Below are positions 26,201-35,189 of a DNA stretch of 64,000 nt, one piece after another. Both the position numbers and the translations under genes were made by a program. The notes beneath the pieces are model-generated. The model was not told where the DNA came from, did not search any database, and saw only the letters and a list, made by a program, of their open reading frames with translations. Position 1 is the first letter of the stretch. The number at the start of each line of letters is the position of its first letter. This stretch comes from Clostridia bacterium (lineage in GTDB: Bacteria > Bacillota > Clostridia > Oscillospirales > CAG-272): assembly GCA_017399105.1 (NCBI GenBank), contig JAFQEJ010000049.1, positions 1 to 64,000 of the forward strand, in the 5' to 3' direction.

Positions 26201-27690
26201 AAGGTATTGAAAACCTCGGTGACTTCACCGCCTCTGATGCGCACCGCACCGATTTCGGTAATGCCGCAGGTGAGGGTGGAAAGTCCGGTGGTCTCGATAT
26301 CGAATACAATAAATTCGTCATCCAGCGCAGCGGCACACTCGCCATAGACTGCGCGGGCGGTATCATCGACAAAGTATGCCTCCATACCATACAACACCTT
26401 CATGCCGTTCTTGTCAGAGGCAAGCATGGCATCGGGGAAGGACTGCACGTTGCCGTGGTCGGTGATGGCAATGGCAGGCATCCCCCACTCGGAGGCAAGA
26501 TTGACGATATTATCGGGGGGGATGGTAGCATCCATGCTCGACATGTTGGTATGCAGATGCAGTTCCACTCGTTTAACGGGAGCATTGTCACGTCGGGGAA
26601 TCTGCTTGATCTGCATGATCGCCTGCGGGGTGAGGGTTAGCTCGTTATCAAAGGTATCGAACTTGACGTTGCCTTTGACAGCGAGGACTGCTGTGTATGT
26701 AATAATGTCGAGGGTACCTTTTTTCTTCTTGATCTTGGTTTTATTGATTGCCTTCTCAATCGGCTCAGCTTCCTCCACAGGAAGCACACACTTGACCGTG
26801 ATGCTGGCATAGTTATCGGTAATACCGAAGTTGAGAATGGTTTTATCGCCGTTCCGGTTGAGCTTGCTCTCCATGGCAACCACCTGTCCCAGCATGACAA
26901 CGCCGCGCTGTGCAGACGTAACCGAAGAAATGGCAACCGGATTGATATTGAATTCTTCTTCGCCGTAGATCAACTCAGCACCCTCGATGTCGAAGGTCAT
27001 ATGGCCGATTTTATAGGTAGTATCGCTGAGCACCTCGAAGGTACATTCCTTATTAAAGAGTGAAGGAACGGTAGGAAGAGGCGGCTTCTCAATCTCTTCG
27101 GGAGCCTTCTCGGGCTGTGGCATGGGAGGCCTTGATGCGGCTTCTTCCTTCATGGCTTCGACCAGCGTTTCGCGTCGGCTGCGCTCGAAGGCTGCATAAT
27201 CGAAAACATAGCCGCTGTCCCGTCTGATCTCCACCTCATAGGCAAGTCCGAACTCGCTCTTGATGATCCCGGCGAGGATTTCGGGTGTTTTGGCATCATA
27301 AAGCAGCTCGATACCGCCGTTGGTGAAGGAGATATCCACCGTGATCACACCGTCGGTGATATCAAGCTTATATTCATTGAAAAAGCCGCGGGAAACAATG
27401 CCCACTCTGCCAAGCTCCATGAAAATCTGAGGCATATACTCCTTTGAAAAGAGCGAGGGAGGATAAACCGGGAAGATACGCACCGAGTTCAGCATGTAGC
27501 ATTCCTTGATGCTCTCCTCTATGGCATAAAGCGTCGCCTTATCGATTAAATGATCAAAATGAACGCTGGCTTCCACCATGCGGCGCTCTTTGTCAATACG
27601 GGCAGAAGCATCTCGTGAAGCTTCAAAAACCGGCCTTTCAGCCGGTTTCGGATTGTACTTTTTGAATAGATCAAAGAGTGTTTTTGACAT
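23263..27690 (-). CDS. polC: DNA polymerase III, PolC-type alpha subunit
   Basis: A 1475-residue Gram-positive replicative polymerase with built-in proofreading. In order: N-terminal region, OB fold (about 240-345), PHP domain with HLHTN (His378, His380) split by the DEDDh exonuclease (Asp464 in FDIETTG, HNAGFD, HRASDDA), then the polymerase with SRGSVGSS, a four-cysteine zinc module (CPECKH and CPLCG) and the catalytic PDIDLNFSGD (Asp1003, Asp1005). It is the last gene of the housekeeping block; no clear terminator separates it from the his promoter. Confidence 0.98.
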   Translation of the reverse strand: MSKTLFDLFKKYNPKPAERPVFEASRDASARIDKERRMVEASVHFDHLIDKATLYAIEESIKECYMLNSVRIFPVYPPSLFSKEYMPQIFMELGRVGIVSRGFFNEYKLDITDGVITVDISFTNGGIELLYDAKTPEILAGIIKSEFGLAYEVEIRRDSGYVFDYAAFERSRRETLVEAMKEEAASRPPMPQPEKAPEEIEKPPLPTVPSLFNKECTFEVLSDTTYKIGHMTFDIEGAELIYGEEEFNINPVAISSVTSAQRGVVMLGQVVAMESKLNRNGDKTILNFGITDNYASITVKCVLPVEEAEPIEKAINKTKIKKKKGTLDIITYTAVLAVKGNVKFDTFDNELTLTPQAIMQIKQIPRRDNAPVKRVELHLHTNMSSMDATIPPDNIVNLASEWGMPAIAITDHGNVQSFPDAMLASDKNGMKVLYGMEAYFVDDTARAVYGECAAALDDEFIVFDIETTGLSTLTCGITEIGAVRIRGGEVTEVFNTFVNPEMPIPANITTLTGITDEMVADAPKTAEAVRSFLDFAGDCLLIAHNAGFDVGFIRKACDDNGIPFSNPYLDTVALSRYVNADLRSHKLDVIAKHYNLGEFNHHRASDDAEMLAAIFFRMAGRLKEEGIHDIPTMMQTMSDKADPLKLRSYHMIILVKNQMGMKNLYKLISKSYLEYYYRVPRIPKSVLNDHREGLIFGSACEAGELFSAVVQGKPRSELLEIAKYYDYLEIQPLCNNYFMLEKEMAKDEEELRSYNRTICSLGEELGIPVCATCDAHFVERHDDLFRKVILAVKKMNDGDRESGLYFRTTEEMLAEFEYLGSEKAYEVVVTNTNLINDMCERVRPIPKGTYTPSMEGAEQELQDRCWNKAREWYGYEGNIPEIVSTRLDRELTSIIKHGFAVLYMIAQKLVAYSESQGYLVGSRGSVGSSVVASFSGISEVNPLPPHYRCPECKHSEFITDGSVGSGFDLPDKNCPLCGTKMIGDGHDIPFETFLGFYGDKSPDIDLNFSGDVQGRVHKYTEELFGSENVFRAGTIGTLASKTAYGYAMKYLEEKQVSVSKAEVQRLVNGCICIKRTTGQHPGGIIVVPREYEIYDFTPVQHPADDPNSDIITTHFQFSYLHDTILKLDELGHDMPTKYKMLERYTDTSVMDVAMNDKKVYELFASTAPLGVTDKDLGVPLGTLGLPEFGTRFIQQVLCDAKPKNFADLMQISGLTHGTDVWLGNAQDLIKEGICDISQVIGTRDGIMLVLIQQYHMESGMAFKIMEDVRKGKGLKPEYEEAMIAHGVPEWYLASCKKIKYMFPKAHAAAYVMSAIRLGWYKIYKPLEFYAGFLTVAPGGFDAGIVLTGRAGVRAKLEELEKKGTGATQKEAEMQATLQLAHEAMARGIKFMKPDLYKSSASAFLPENGRIRMPFNSLSGLGDTAAQKIVAARDEGELLSRQELQDKAQLSKSVMDILQTNGVLDDLSETNQISFF

Positions 27691-27691
27691 C

Positions 27692-28786
27692 TCACTTAAT
27701 CTCCTGCATTTTTTTGATCTCGTTTAACAATACGTCGATGATATCGCCTTCGCCGATCTTGCGGATGATTTCTCCGCGGCGGATAAGTACAGCCTCACCT
27801 CTGCCGCCTGCAATACCGATATCGGCTTCACGCGCTTCACCGGGGCCATTGACTGCACAGCCCATAACGGCTACCTTCATGGAGCGCTTCAACCGGAGCT
27901 CTCCTGCGCGGCGTTCCAGCTCTGCTGCCAGGGAAATCAAGTCGATCTTGGTTCTGCCGCAGGTAGGGCAGGAGACAATATTGAGGTTTGCGCCTGCTTC
28001 ACAGCTTGAAGCCCGCAGAATAGCTTTTGCCGCGCCGATTTCATCGGTGGGATCTGCGGTCAGCGAGACGCGGATTGTATCGCCGATGCCATCGCAAAGG
28101 AGTGCTCCGATGCCCACCGCCGACTTGATCCTGCCCATATCGGCACCGCCCGCTTCGGTTACGCCAAGATGAAGAGGATAATCACAGCGCTCGGCGAGAA
28201 TACGGTTGGCGCGCACCATTTCACGGGGAGTCGAAGCCTTGATGGATATGATGATATCGTTGAAATCGAATTTTTCCAGCAGCGAAGCGTGATACATTGC
28301 GCTCTCAGCCAATGCTTCAGCAGTGGGTGCGCCATATTTTTCGAGGACACTCTTCTCAAGCGATCCGCTGTTTACTCCAATGCGGATAGGGATATTTCTT
28401 GCCGCACAGGCAGTTGCCACTGCCTTAACACGCGAATCCTCACCGATGTTACCGGGATTGATGCGGATTTTATCCACACCGAGAGAAGCGCACTCGAGAG
28501 CAATTCTGTAATCGTAGTGGATATCGGCAACGACGGGGATGGTAACGCCGGATTCCTTCATTGCGGGAATGGCGCGGGCGGCTTCGACTGTGGGAACGGC
28601 GATGCGAACAATCTCACAGCCTGCCTTTTGAAGTGCGAGACACTGAGAGACAACCGCGCCGATATCCTCTGCGGGGGCATTTGCCATGGACTGAATGGCA
28701 ATAGGAGCATCACCGCCGAGGTAAATATCGCCGACCTTGATTTTTCTTGTGTTTCTTCTATATTGATTATAATCGTAAATACTCAT
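27692..28786 (-). CDS. ispG: 4-hydroxy-3-methylbut-2-enyl diphosphate synthase
   Basis: A 364-residue IspG (GcpE) of the MEP isoprenoid pathway. It reduces MEcPP to HMBPP. The N-terminal TIM barrel is followed by a 4Fe-4S domain with SCPTCGRTKIDL and MGCAVNGPGEA. It sits between rseP and polC, and overlaps the rseP stop by four bases. With dxr in the same block it shows that isoprenoids are made by the MEP route. Confidence 0.96.
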   Translation of the reverse strand: MSIYDYNQYRRNTRKIKVGDIYLGGDAPIAIQSMANAPAEDIGAVVSQCLALQKAGCEIVRIAVPTVEAARAIPAMKESGVTIPVVADIHYDYRIALECASLGVDKIRINPGNIGEDSRVKAVATACAARNIPIRIGVNSGSLEKSVLEKYGAPTAEALAESAMYHASLLEKFDFNDIIISIKASTPREMVRANRILAERCDYPLHLGVTEAGGADMGRIKSAVGIGALLCDGIGDTIRVSLTADPTDEIGAAKAILRASSCEAGANLNIVSCPTCGRTKIDLISLAAELERRAGELRLKRSMKVAVMGCAVNGPGEAREADIGIAGGRGEAVLIRRGEIIRKIGEGDIIDVLLNEIKKMQEIK

Positions 28787-29811
28787 TTGATAAAGATTTT
28801 TGTAATGTCCTTATAGGTAATGAAAATCATAAGGAGCATCAGCAGGACGATGCCGACAAAGTGGACAAAGCCCTCGTATTCGGGATTGATGGGCTTGCGG
28901 CGGAAGAGTTCGATCACCTGAAATACCAGTCTTCCTCCGTCAAGTGCGGGCAGGGGGAGCAGATTGAAAATACCCAGATTCAGCGAAATCAGTGCACAGA
29001 GGAAGATGAGATTTGTGCTTCCCTGCTCTGCCGCCTCGCCGATGGCTGTGGTAACGCCCACGGGACCCGACATCTGCTCGACTCCATACTTGCCTGTGAT
29101 CAAATCGATGAAAGAATGCCAGATCATCTTCACTGAAGCAATCGACTGATAAAAGGCATGTCTGATGACGGTAAGCGGCGTTTTATCCACCGCTTCCACC
29201 TTAAAATCAGCATAACCGAAAAGGGTTCCCTCGGTCACATCGGTGGGAAATACCACATCCTCAATGATAACCTTATTTCCCGCACGCTCAACCTCCACAT
29301 CCACGGGAGTTGTGACCCGCATGAGGGTGTAGACCAGCTCGGTGGAAATATGCATGCGCTCACCATCGATTTTTTTAATAGTATCGCCGATGCGAAGTCC
29401 GGACTCCTCGGATAGTGCATTGGCGCTGTTGAAGCGAAGAATTGTAGTAGAACCGAGAGTATCGTTCGCTGCTACCAGTGCCGACATGAGGATAACGCCC
29501 AGCAGCAGATTCATGAAGGCACCTGCCGCCGTAATGATCATGCGCTTCCAGACCGCTTTTCTGCAAAATGCGCGTTCATCGTCTGAATCCTCATCCTCGC
29601 CTACCATACTGACAAAGCCTCCGATGGGAAGCAGGCGCAGGGAATAGACAATGCCGGTCTTTTTCGATCGGTGAGAGATCAGTCTGGGACCCATACCGAG
29701 AGCAAATTCTCGAACAGCCACATCAAAACTGCGAGCGGCAATAAAATGCCCCAGCTCGTGAATAAAAATAAGCACACCGAAGACAAGCAGAGCGATCAGA
29801 ATGGTAATCAT
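28783..29811 (-). CDS. rseP: Site-2 membrane metalloprotease (RseP/RasP-like)
   Basis: A 342-residue intramembrane zinc protease. The zinc motif HELGH (residues 18-22) lies in the first membrane helix, PIGGFVSM follows, a PDZ domain sits in the middle (about 110-190) and NLLPLPALDGGR is in the C-terminal helix. Such proteases cut membrane-bound anti-sigma factors or signal peptide remnants. The ATG at 29811 is chosen over the TTG one codon upstream because it is six bases from GGAGG. A gene-order hallmark next to dxr. Confidence 0.95.
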   Translation of the reverse strand: MITILIALLVFGVLIFIHELGHFIAARSFDVAVREFALGMGPRLISHRSKKTGIVYSLRLLPIGGFVSMVGEDEDSDDERAFCRKAVWKRMIITAAGAFMNLLLGVILMSALVAANDTLGSTTILRFNSANALSEESGLRIGDTIKKIDGERMHISTELVYTLMRVTTPVDVEVERAGNKVIIEDVVFPTDVTEGTLFGYADFKVEAVDKTPLTVIRHAFYQSIASVKMIWHSFIDLITGKYGVEQMSGPVGVTTAIGEAAEQGSTNLIFLCALISLNLGIFNLLPLPALDGGRLVFQVIELFRRKPINPEYEGFVHFVGIVLLMLLMIFITYKDITKIFIK

Positions 29812-29835
29812 CAAATTCCTCCGTCAGAGAAAAGG

Positions 29836-30990
29836 TTAATGTTTGGCGAAATAGTTGTCAACCGCAGCTCTTGCGGCAGCGTCGGTTTCCATGATGACCT
29901 CAAGGCTGTCGGCAGCATGGTGGTCACAGCTTTCAGCGACCTCCGAAACCACGTCAAAGATGTCGGTAAAGGAAATTTTATTCTGCAGAAAGAGCTCCAC
30001 GGCACGTTCATTGGCACCGTTCATGGCAGCGGGTACGGTTCCTCCGCGCTTGATGGCGGATATTGCTGCAGGCAGGAGAATAAAGGTATCGGTATCGGGC
30101 TTCATAAAGCTGAGCGTACCAAGTGCCGTAAGATCCAGCCGTTTGCTGTCATTATGTTCACGTTCAGGATAGCAGACTGCGTAGCCGATACAGGTGCGCA
30201 TATCGGGCAATCCCATCTGCGCGATGACTGCACCGTCACAGAATTGTACCATCGAGTGAATAATACTCTCACGGTGCACCACCACATCGATTTTATCGGG
30301 AGAGATGCCGAAGAGATGTACCGCTTCGATGACCTCGAGACCTTTGTTCATCAGCGAGGCACTGTCCACCGTAATTTTTGCTCCCATCGACCATGTCGGA
30401 TGGGCAAGAGCGTCAGCTTTGGTCATGCCTGCGAGCTGATCGCGCTTCATACCGAAGAAAGGGCCGCCCGAGCAGGTAATCAGAATACGCTCAAGCTCGC
30501 TCTGATTGCCGCTGCGAAGGCATTGATCAATGGCGCTGTGCTCACTGTCCACAGGGATAACCTTGACACCGCGGGCTTTTGCTTCGCTCATGACTAGATC
30601 ACCGGCACAGACGAGGGTTTCCTTATTGGCAAGGGCGATGTTCTTCCCTTCACCGATGGCGGCGAGGGTCGGCTCGAGTCCGGCAATGCCCATGGTAGCA
30701 TTAAGAACGGTTGAGGCCTTTGTCATTGCCGCCGCTTCGATGACCGCATTTCTGCCGCCGAGGACGATTGTATTGGTATCGGCTACCTTTACCTGCAGGG
30801 CAAGGGCGGAGCGCTCATCCTCCACGGCACAGATGCGGGGAGAAAAGGCGCGGATCTGATCCTCGAGCAGAGCGATATTTGATCTTGCGGTGATGACATC
30901 GACGGTAATATTCTGCCGTCTTGCCACGTCGAGTGTCTGCGTTCCGATGGATCCGGTGGATCCAAGCACAGCCACAGATTTGAGTTGCAT
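29836..30990 (-). CDS. dxr: 1-deoxy-D-xylulose 5-phosphate reductoisomerase
   Basis: A 384-residue Dxr, the second step of the MEP pathway, forming MEP from DXP with NADPH. The Rossmann motif VLGSTGSIGTQTLDVARR, the DSEHSAI metal site and MNGANERAVELFL are present. It lies between cdsA and rseP with short gaps. Confidence 0.97.
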   Translation of the reverse strand: MQLKSVAVLGSTGSIGTQTLDVARRQNITVDVITARSNIALLEDQIRAFSPRICAVEDERSALALQVKVADTNTIVLGGRNAVIEAAAMTKASTVLNATMGIAGLEPTLAAIGEGKNIALANKETLVCAGDLVMSEAKARGVKVIPVDSEHSAIDQCLRSGNQSELERILITCSGGPFFGMKRDQLAGMTKADALAHPTWSMGAKITVDSASLMNKGLEVIEAVHLFGISPDKIDVVVHRESIIHSMVQFCDGAVIAQMGLPDMRTCIGYAVCYPEREHNDSKRLDLTALGTLSFMKPDTDTFILLPAAISAIKRGGTVPAAMNGANERAVELFLQNKISFTDIFDVVSEVAESCDHHAADSLEVIMETDAAARAAVDNYFAKH

Positions 30991-31030
30991 GGATATGTCC
31001 TCTGTTTATTGTAATATTATATGCGCGTCC

Positions 31031-31864
31031 TCAGGAAAAAAGATTGAAGAAGGACGAAATGGTACTGAGAATCACAAAGAAGGGGGCTACAGAGATGATG
31101 CTGTCAAAACGGTCAACCACACCTCCGTGACCGGGGAAAAGCTTTCCGTAATCCTTAATGCCGTACTGACGCTTGATGATTGACGCAACAAGATCGCCGA
31201 ACATGGAGATAATCGACACGACAAGTGCGGTGACAATCATGGCGAGATAATTTGGAGTCGCATCAAAGAAGTGATCGATCACAAAACCGTAAATGCAGAA
31301 GGAGAGCACATTGACAGCAATGCCGCCAACCGCACCTTCCACCGTTTTCTTGGGGCTGACCTCGGGAATGAGCTTATGCTTTCCGAAAAGAACGCCGATA
31401 AAATAGGCGCCGATATCGGTCATCCATGCGCCGACGAAGATCAGCAGATAGGTAAACAGACCGTTTGGCATATCACGCACCAGTATAATGGAGGTAATGC
31501 CAAAAATCACATAAAAATTCGCAGCAAAGGCGGTAATCAGACGGTTGATATCCTGCTTACCCTTGTACACCACCGCCAGCGACATCATATAAAACATCAG
31601 CAGGAAGAGAATGCAGAAGGCAAAGCCGAAAAAGCTCTCCAGACTCGATGTATATCTTGCAAGAAAGGGCAGACCGAGTGCACAGAGATAGACCGGCAGA
31701 GAAACGGCGACATTTTTATGATAACCGAGACAGCGAAGCATTTCAAAGCTGCCGACTGTCGAAAAAAGCACCATTAGAACAACAAGAAGAACTGTATCGG
31801 TAAAGAAGTGACAGGGGATCAGCGTCACTGCCATAACGATTCCGGTCAGAATGCGTTGTTTCAT
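31031..31864 (-). CDS. cdsA: Phosphatidate cytidylyltransferase
   Basis: A 277-residue polytopic membrane protein that makes CDP-diacylglycerol for phospholipid synthesis. The signature near the C-terminus reads GDLVASIIKRQYGIKDYG followed by PGHGGVVDRFDS. About seven to eight membrane helices. The ATG at 31864 is chosen; the TTG two codons upstream is too close to the GGAGGT. It follows uppS with a two-base gap. Confidence 0.95.
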   Translation of the reverse strand: MKQRILTGIVMAVTLIPCHFFTDTVLLVVLMVLFSTVGSFEMLRCLGYHKNVAVSLPVYLCALGLPFLARYTSSLESFFGFAFCILFLLMFYMMSLAVVYKGKQDINRLITAFAANFYVIFGITSIILVRDMPNGLFTYLLIFVGAWMTDIGAYFIGVLFGKHKLIPEVSPKKTVEGAVGGIAVNVLSFCIYGFVIDHFFDATPNYLAMIVTALVVSIISMFGDLVASIIKRQYGIKDYGKLFPGHGGVVDRFDSIISVAPFFVILSTISSFFNLFS

Positions 31865-31866
31865 GA

Positions 31867-32580
31867 TCAAACACCTCCGAAGCGGCGTTTTCTGCCGTTA
31901 AATTCGAGGATTGCGCGATCGACATCGGCAGAGGAAAAATCGGGCCAGAGCGTATCGCAGAAGTACAGCTCAGCATAGGCAGCCTGCCAGAGAAGGAAGT
32001 TGGAGAGTCTCATCTTGCCGCCTGTACGGACAATCAGATCGGGCGGAGGCGAATTTTTGGTGTACAGATGCGCACCGATGGTTTCCTCTGTTACGGGTTC
32101 ACCTGCCGCAATCGCTTCGTTCACCGCGTGGACAAGCTCATTCCTGCCGCCGTAATTGATAGCGATATTAAGGGTGCGGGCGTTATTCTTCGACTTTTCC
32201 TCGATCTCTTCCATGTCGCGCTGCACCTTTTCGGAGAAAGGCGCTTTACTGCCCAGAAAGATGATACGGATGTTGCGCTTCATCATGGTATCGGCGGCCT
32301 TTTTGATATAGTCCCCGAAGAGCTTCATGATAGCATCCACCTCGCGCTTGGGACGCTTCCAGTTTTCAGTGGAGAAAGCATAGACGGTGACCGTATCGAT
32401 GCCGATATCGCCGCAGTATTCGGTGATATCGCTGAAAACGCGCGCTCCCACGGTATGACCGTATTCACGGGGCATTCCCTTTGTCTTCGCCCAGCGGCCA
32501 TTGCCGTCCATGATAAAGGCGATATGCTTCAGCGCGCTTGTATCCGGCTTTGTATTCGGTTGACTTGAAAATTCGGGCAT
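31867..32580 (-). CDS. uppS: Undecaprenyl diphosphate synthase
   Basis: A 237-residue cis-isoprenyl transferase. IAFIMDGNGRWAK with the catalytic Asp25, the AFSTENWKRP segment and the RTGGKMRLSNFLLWQAAYAELYF block are typical. It makes the lipid carrier for peptidoglycan. The start follows GGAGG. A hairpin followed by T lies just upstream (32602-32637). Confidence 0.96.
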   Translation of the reverse strand: MPEFSSQPNTKPDTSALKHIAFIMDGNGRWAKTKGMPREYGHTVGARVFSDITEYCGDIGIDTVTVYAFSTENWKRPKREVDAIMKLFGDYIKKAADTMMKRNIRIIFLGSKAPFSEKVQRDMEEIEEKSKNNARTLNIAINYGGRNELVHAVNEAIAAGEPVTEETIGAHLYTKNSPPPDLIVRTGGKMRLSNFLLWQAAYAELYFCDTLWPDFSSADVDRAILEFNGRKRRFGGV

Positions 32581-32594
32581 AGCAAAGCCTCCAA

Positions 32595-32637
32595 GAAAAA
32601 TGGGACAGTCCCGTGGGAACCCGTGGGATTCTGTCCC
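32595..32637 (-). terminator. Attenuator-like hairpin between frr and uppS
   Basis: On the minus strand GGGACAG..TCCC pairs with GGGA-CTGTCCC (32602-32637) and is followed by ATTTTTC, about 20 bases before the uppS start. It looks like a partial terminator inside the operon. Confidence 0.6.
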
Positions 32638-32685
32638 GTTTGATCGTTATTTTTATGATAAAATGGGAGAGTGGATCTCAGGCAC

Positions 32686-33240
32686 TCAGATTGCCATGAT
32701 CTCCTTTTCCTTGGCAGCGGTGATCTCGTCAAGCTCCTTGATATACTTATCGGTGAGATCCTGAATAGACTTTTCGGAAGCTTTCTGCTCATCCTCGGTC
32801 ATCTCGGACTTCTTCTTCATATCCTTGCACTTGTCATTGGCATCGCGGCGGATATTGCGGATGGAAACCTTTGCTTCCTCACCCATCTTGGAAACCTGCT
32901 TGGAGAGCTCCTTACGTCTTTCCTCGGTGAGCTGGGGGAACTGGAGACGGATAACCTTACCGTCGTTCTGGGGCTGAAGACCGATATCGGCAACGATGAT
33001 TGCCTTTTCGATGTTCTTCAAAGTGGTAGCATCCCAAGGCTGGATCGCGATGGTACGGGGATCGGTAACCTTAACCTCTGCCATCTGTGTGATCTGAGTG
33101 GGAGCGCCGTAATATTCAACGGTGACCTTATCGAGAATGGAGATGTTTGCACGACCTGCACGTACACCTGCCAGCTCTTCCTTGTACACCGAGATGGATT
33201 TCTTCATTTTCTCTTCGTATTCTTTAACATTCAGCTTCAT
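32686..33240 (-). CDS. frr: Ribosome recycling factor
   Basis: A 184-residue RRF of normal length. It splits ribosomes after termination with EF-G. The three-helix bundle motifs ELAGVRAGRANISILDKVTVEYYG and RIQFPQLTEERRKEL-like segments are recognisable. The ATG after GGAGG at about 33247 is used rather than the longer frame. It sits in the conserved order pyrH-frr-uppS. Confidence 0.97.
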   Translation of the reverse strand: MKLNVKEYEEKMKKSISVYKEELAGVRAGRANISILDKVTVEYYGAPTQITQMAEVKVTDPRTIAIQPWDATTLKNIEKAIIVADIGLQPQNDGKVIRLQFPQLTEERRKELSKQVSKMGEEAKVSIRNIRRDANDKCKDMKKKSEMTEDEQKASEKSIQDLTDKYIKELDEITAAKEKEIMAI

Positions 33241-33288
33241 TATATGTTCCTCCGTTATAGGTATTATTTTCAATCTGTTCGGTAAATT

Positions 33289-34017
33289 TTATTCTTCTTT
33301 GCCGTTGACGATGGTACCGATGGTCTCACCCATGATGGCACGGATGATATTATTAGGATCATCGAGACCGAAGAGCAGGATAGGCAGATTGTTATCCATA
33401 CTCAGCGAGGTAGCGGTGCTGTCAAGAGCATTCAAGCCATGGGAGAGGATATCGCGGTAATTGATCTGAGCCAGCTTCTTTGCATCGGGATGAAGCTTGG
33501 GGTCTGCGGTGTAAACGCCGTCCACATTCTTGGCTAGGAGAACGATGTCGGCATTGATCTCAACAGCTCGCAGCACTGCCGCTGTATCGGTAGAGAAGAA
33601 GGGACTGCCGATGCCGCAGCCGAAGATGCAGACGCGGCCTTTTTCGAGATGAGAGACTGCTTTATTACGGATATAGGGTTCTGCACACTCCTTCATTTCG
33701 ATGGCTGTGAGTACGCGGGTATCGACACCGATCTGTTCAAGAGCATCCTGCAGTGCCAGTGAGTTGATAACGGTAGCCAGCATACCCATATGGTCGGCTC
33801 TTGTTCTGTCCATCTTGGTACCCATTCTGCCGCGCCAGATATTACCGGCACCGACAACAATACCGACCTGCACGCCCATTTCGGTACACTTTTTGATGGT
33901 CATACAGATTTCATTGACAAAGTCGTAGTTGAGTATACCCTTTCCGCCGGCTGCAAGAGCCTCACCGGAAAGTTTAAGAAGAACGCGTTTATACTTCGGA
34001 TTCATTGCTTCGGACAT
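33289..34017 (-). CDS. pyrH: UMP kinase
   Basis: A 242-residue hexameric amino-acid-kinase-fold UMP kinase. [22 protein letters not shown], the [22 protein letters not shown] block and [11 protein letters not shown] are all present. It phosphorylates UMP to UDP. The ATG at 34017 follows a modest GTGGGGAT. A promoter lies upstream, after the tsf terminator-like hairpin. Confidence 0.96.
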   Translation of the reverse strand: MSEAMNPKYKRVLLKLSGEALAAGGKGILNYDFVNEICMTIKKCTEMGVQVGIVVGAGNIWRGRMGTKMDRTRADHMGMLATVINSLALQDALEQIGVDTRVLTAIEMKECAEPYIRNKAVSHLEKGRVCIFGCGIGSPFFSTDTAAVLRAVEINADIVLLAKNVDGVYTADPKLHPDAKKLAQINYRDILSHGLNALDSTATSLSMDNNLPILLFGLDDPNNIIRAIMGETIGTIVNGKEE

Positions 34018-34059
34018 AACAATCCCCACTTTCGATATAACATTTCATAGGCTTACACT

Positions 34060-34088
34060 ATTTTACCGCAAAATCTTCTTTTTGTAAA
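34060..34088 (-). promoter_or_regulatory. Putative promoter of pyrH-frr-uppS block
   Basis: TTTACA (34083-34088), 17-base spacer and TAAAAT (34060-34065) on the minus strand. Confidence 0.65.
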
Positions 34089-34140
34089 TATGTTCTCCAC
34101 TTTTTTTACGCCTATTTCACATTTTATTATCGCTCATGAA

Positions 34141-34180
34141 AATAACCTGCCAGCTTGCAAATGTAAGATGACAGGTTATT
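34141..34180 (-). terminator. Hairpin downstream of tsf
   Basis: A nine-bp stem AATAACCTG/CAGGTTATT with an internal CTTAC/GTAAG-like pairing. On the minus strand the arm ends in TTATTTT, but no long T-run follows, so termination may be partial. Confidence 0.55.
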
Positions 34181-34214
34181 GTTTAAAAGTTCAGGATTTT
34201 TCAGCTCTGATCAA

Positions 34215-35147
34215 TTATTTCTTGAGCATGCTTGCGATTTCTTCGCCGAAGTTATCCTCTCTCTTCTGGATGCCTTCGCCCTTCTCGAAACGGAAGAAGT
34301 TGTTGATGGTGATGGCACCGCCAAGCTCCTTAGCAGTCTGCTCGGTGTACTTAGCAACAGTGAGAGCATCGTCCTTGACATAGCCCTGCTCGGTCAGGCA
34401 GTTTGCCTCATAGAACTTGCCGATACGGCCGGCAACCATCTTCTCGACGATCGCTTCGGGCTTCTTTGCGTTTGCGGGATCGTTCTTGATCTGCGCGATG
34501 AGGATCTGCTTCTCGGACTCGATAACATCAGCGGGAACAGCTTCCTTGTTTACATACTGTGTGGGGTATGCAGCAACCTGGAGCGCGATGTTCTTAGCGT
34601 ACTCTGCGAAGCCTTCCTTAGCAGCGGTAGCATCGTCGGTATCAAACTTAACGATAACGCCTGTGGTACCCTTGCCGTGGATATAGGAGCTCATAACGCC
34701 CTCTACGATAACGAAGCGGCGGATCTTGATCTTTTCACCGATGGTGAAGACCTTCTCCTTAAGAGCGTCCTCAACGGTTGTATCTGTGCCGTCAAATGCC
34801 AGTGCCATAAGAGCATCAACATCAGCGGGCTTGTTAGCGAGAATGGTGCGGAGCAGACCTGCAACGAATTCCTTGAACACGTCGTTCTTTGCAACGAAGT
34901 CTGTCTCAGCGTTTACTTCGATCATAGCAGCAGTCTTCTTGTCATCGGAGTACATAATCTCAACAATACCCTCTGCTGCGATTCTTGCTTCCTTCTTAGC
35001 TGCAACAGCCAGACCCTTTTCACGAAGAAGCTTTACTGCCTCTTCGAAGTCGCCATTTGCATCCTTGAGTGCGTTCTTGCAGTCCATCATACCGCAGCCG
35101 GTCTTAGCTCTGAGCTCGGCTACGAGTTTTGCTGTAATCTCTGCCAT
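34215..35147 (-). CDS. tsf: Elongation factor Ts
   Basis: A 310-residue EF-Ts, the nucleotide exchange factor for EF-Tu. The N-terminal UBA-like domain with KTGCGMMDCKNALKDANGD and the EKGLAVAAKK segment is diagnostic, followed by the two core dimerisation subdomains. It follows rpsB with a 42-base gap and its own AGGAGG, the standard rpsB-tsf operon. Confidence 0.97.
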   Translation of the reverse strand: MAEITAKLVAELRAKTGCGMMDCKNALKDANGDFEEAVKLLREKGLAVAAKKEARIAAEGIVEIMYSDDKKTAAMIEVNAETDFVAKNDVFKEFVAGLLRTILANKPADVDALMALAFDGTDTTVEDALKEKVFTIGEKIKIRRFVIVEGVMSSYIHGKGTTGVIVKFDTDDATAAKEGFAEYAKNIALQVAAYPTQYVNKEAVPADVIESEKQILIAQIKNDPANAKKPEAIVEKMVAGRIGKFYEANCLTEQGYVKDDALTVAKYTEQTAKELGGAITINNFFRFEKGEGIQKREDNFGEEIASMLKK

Positions 35148-35189
35148 TTTTATCTTCCTCCTGTTTTGGGTAATATTCTGTAATTTTAA

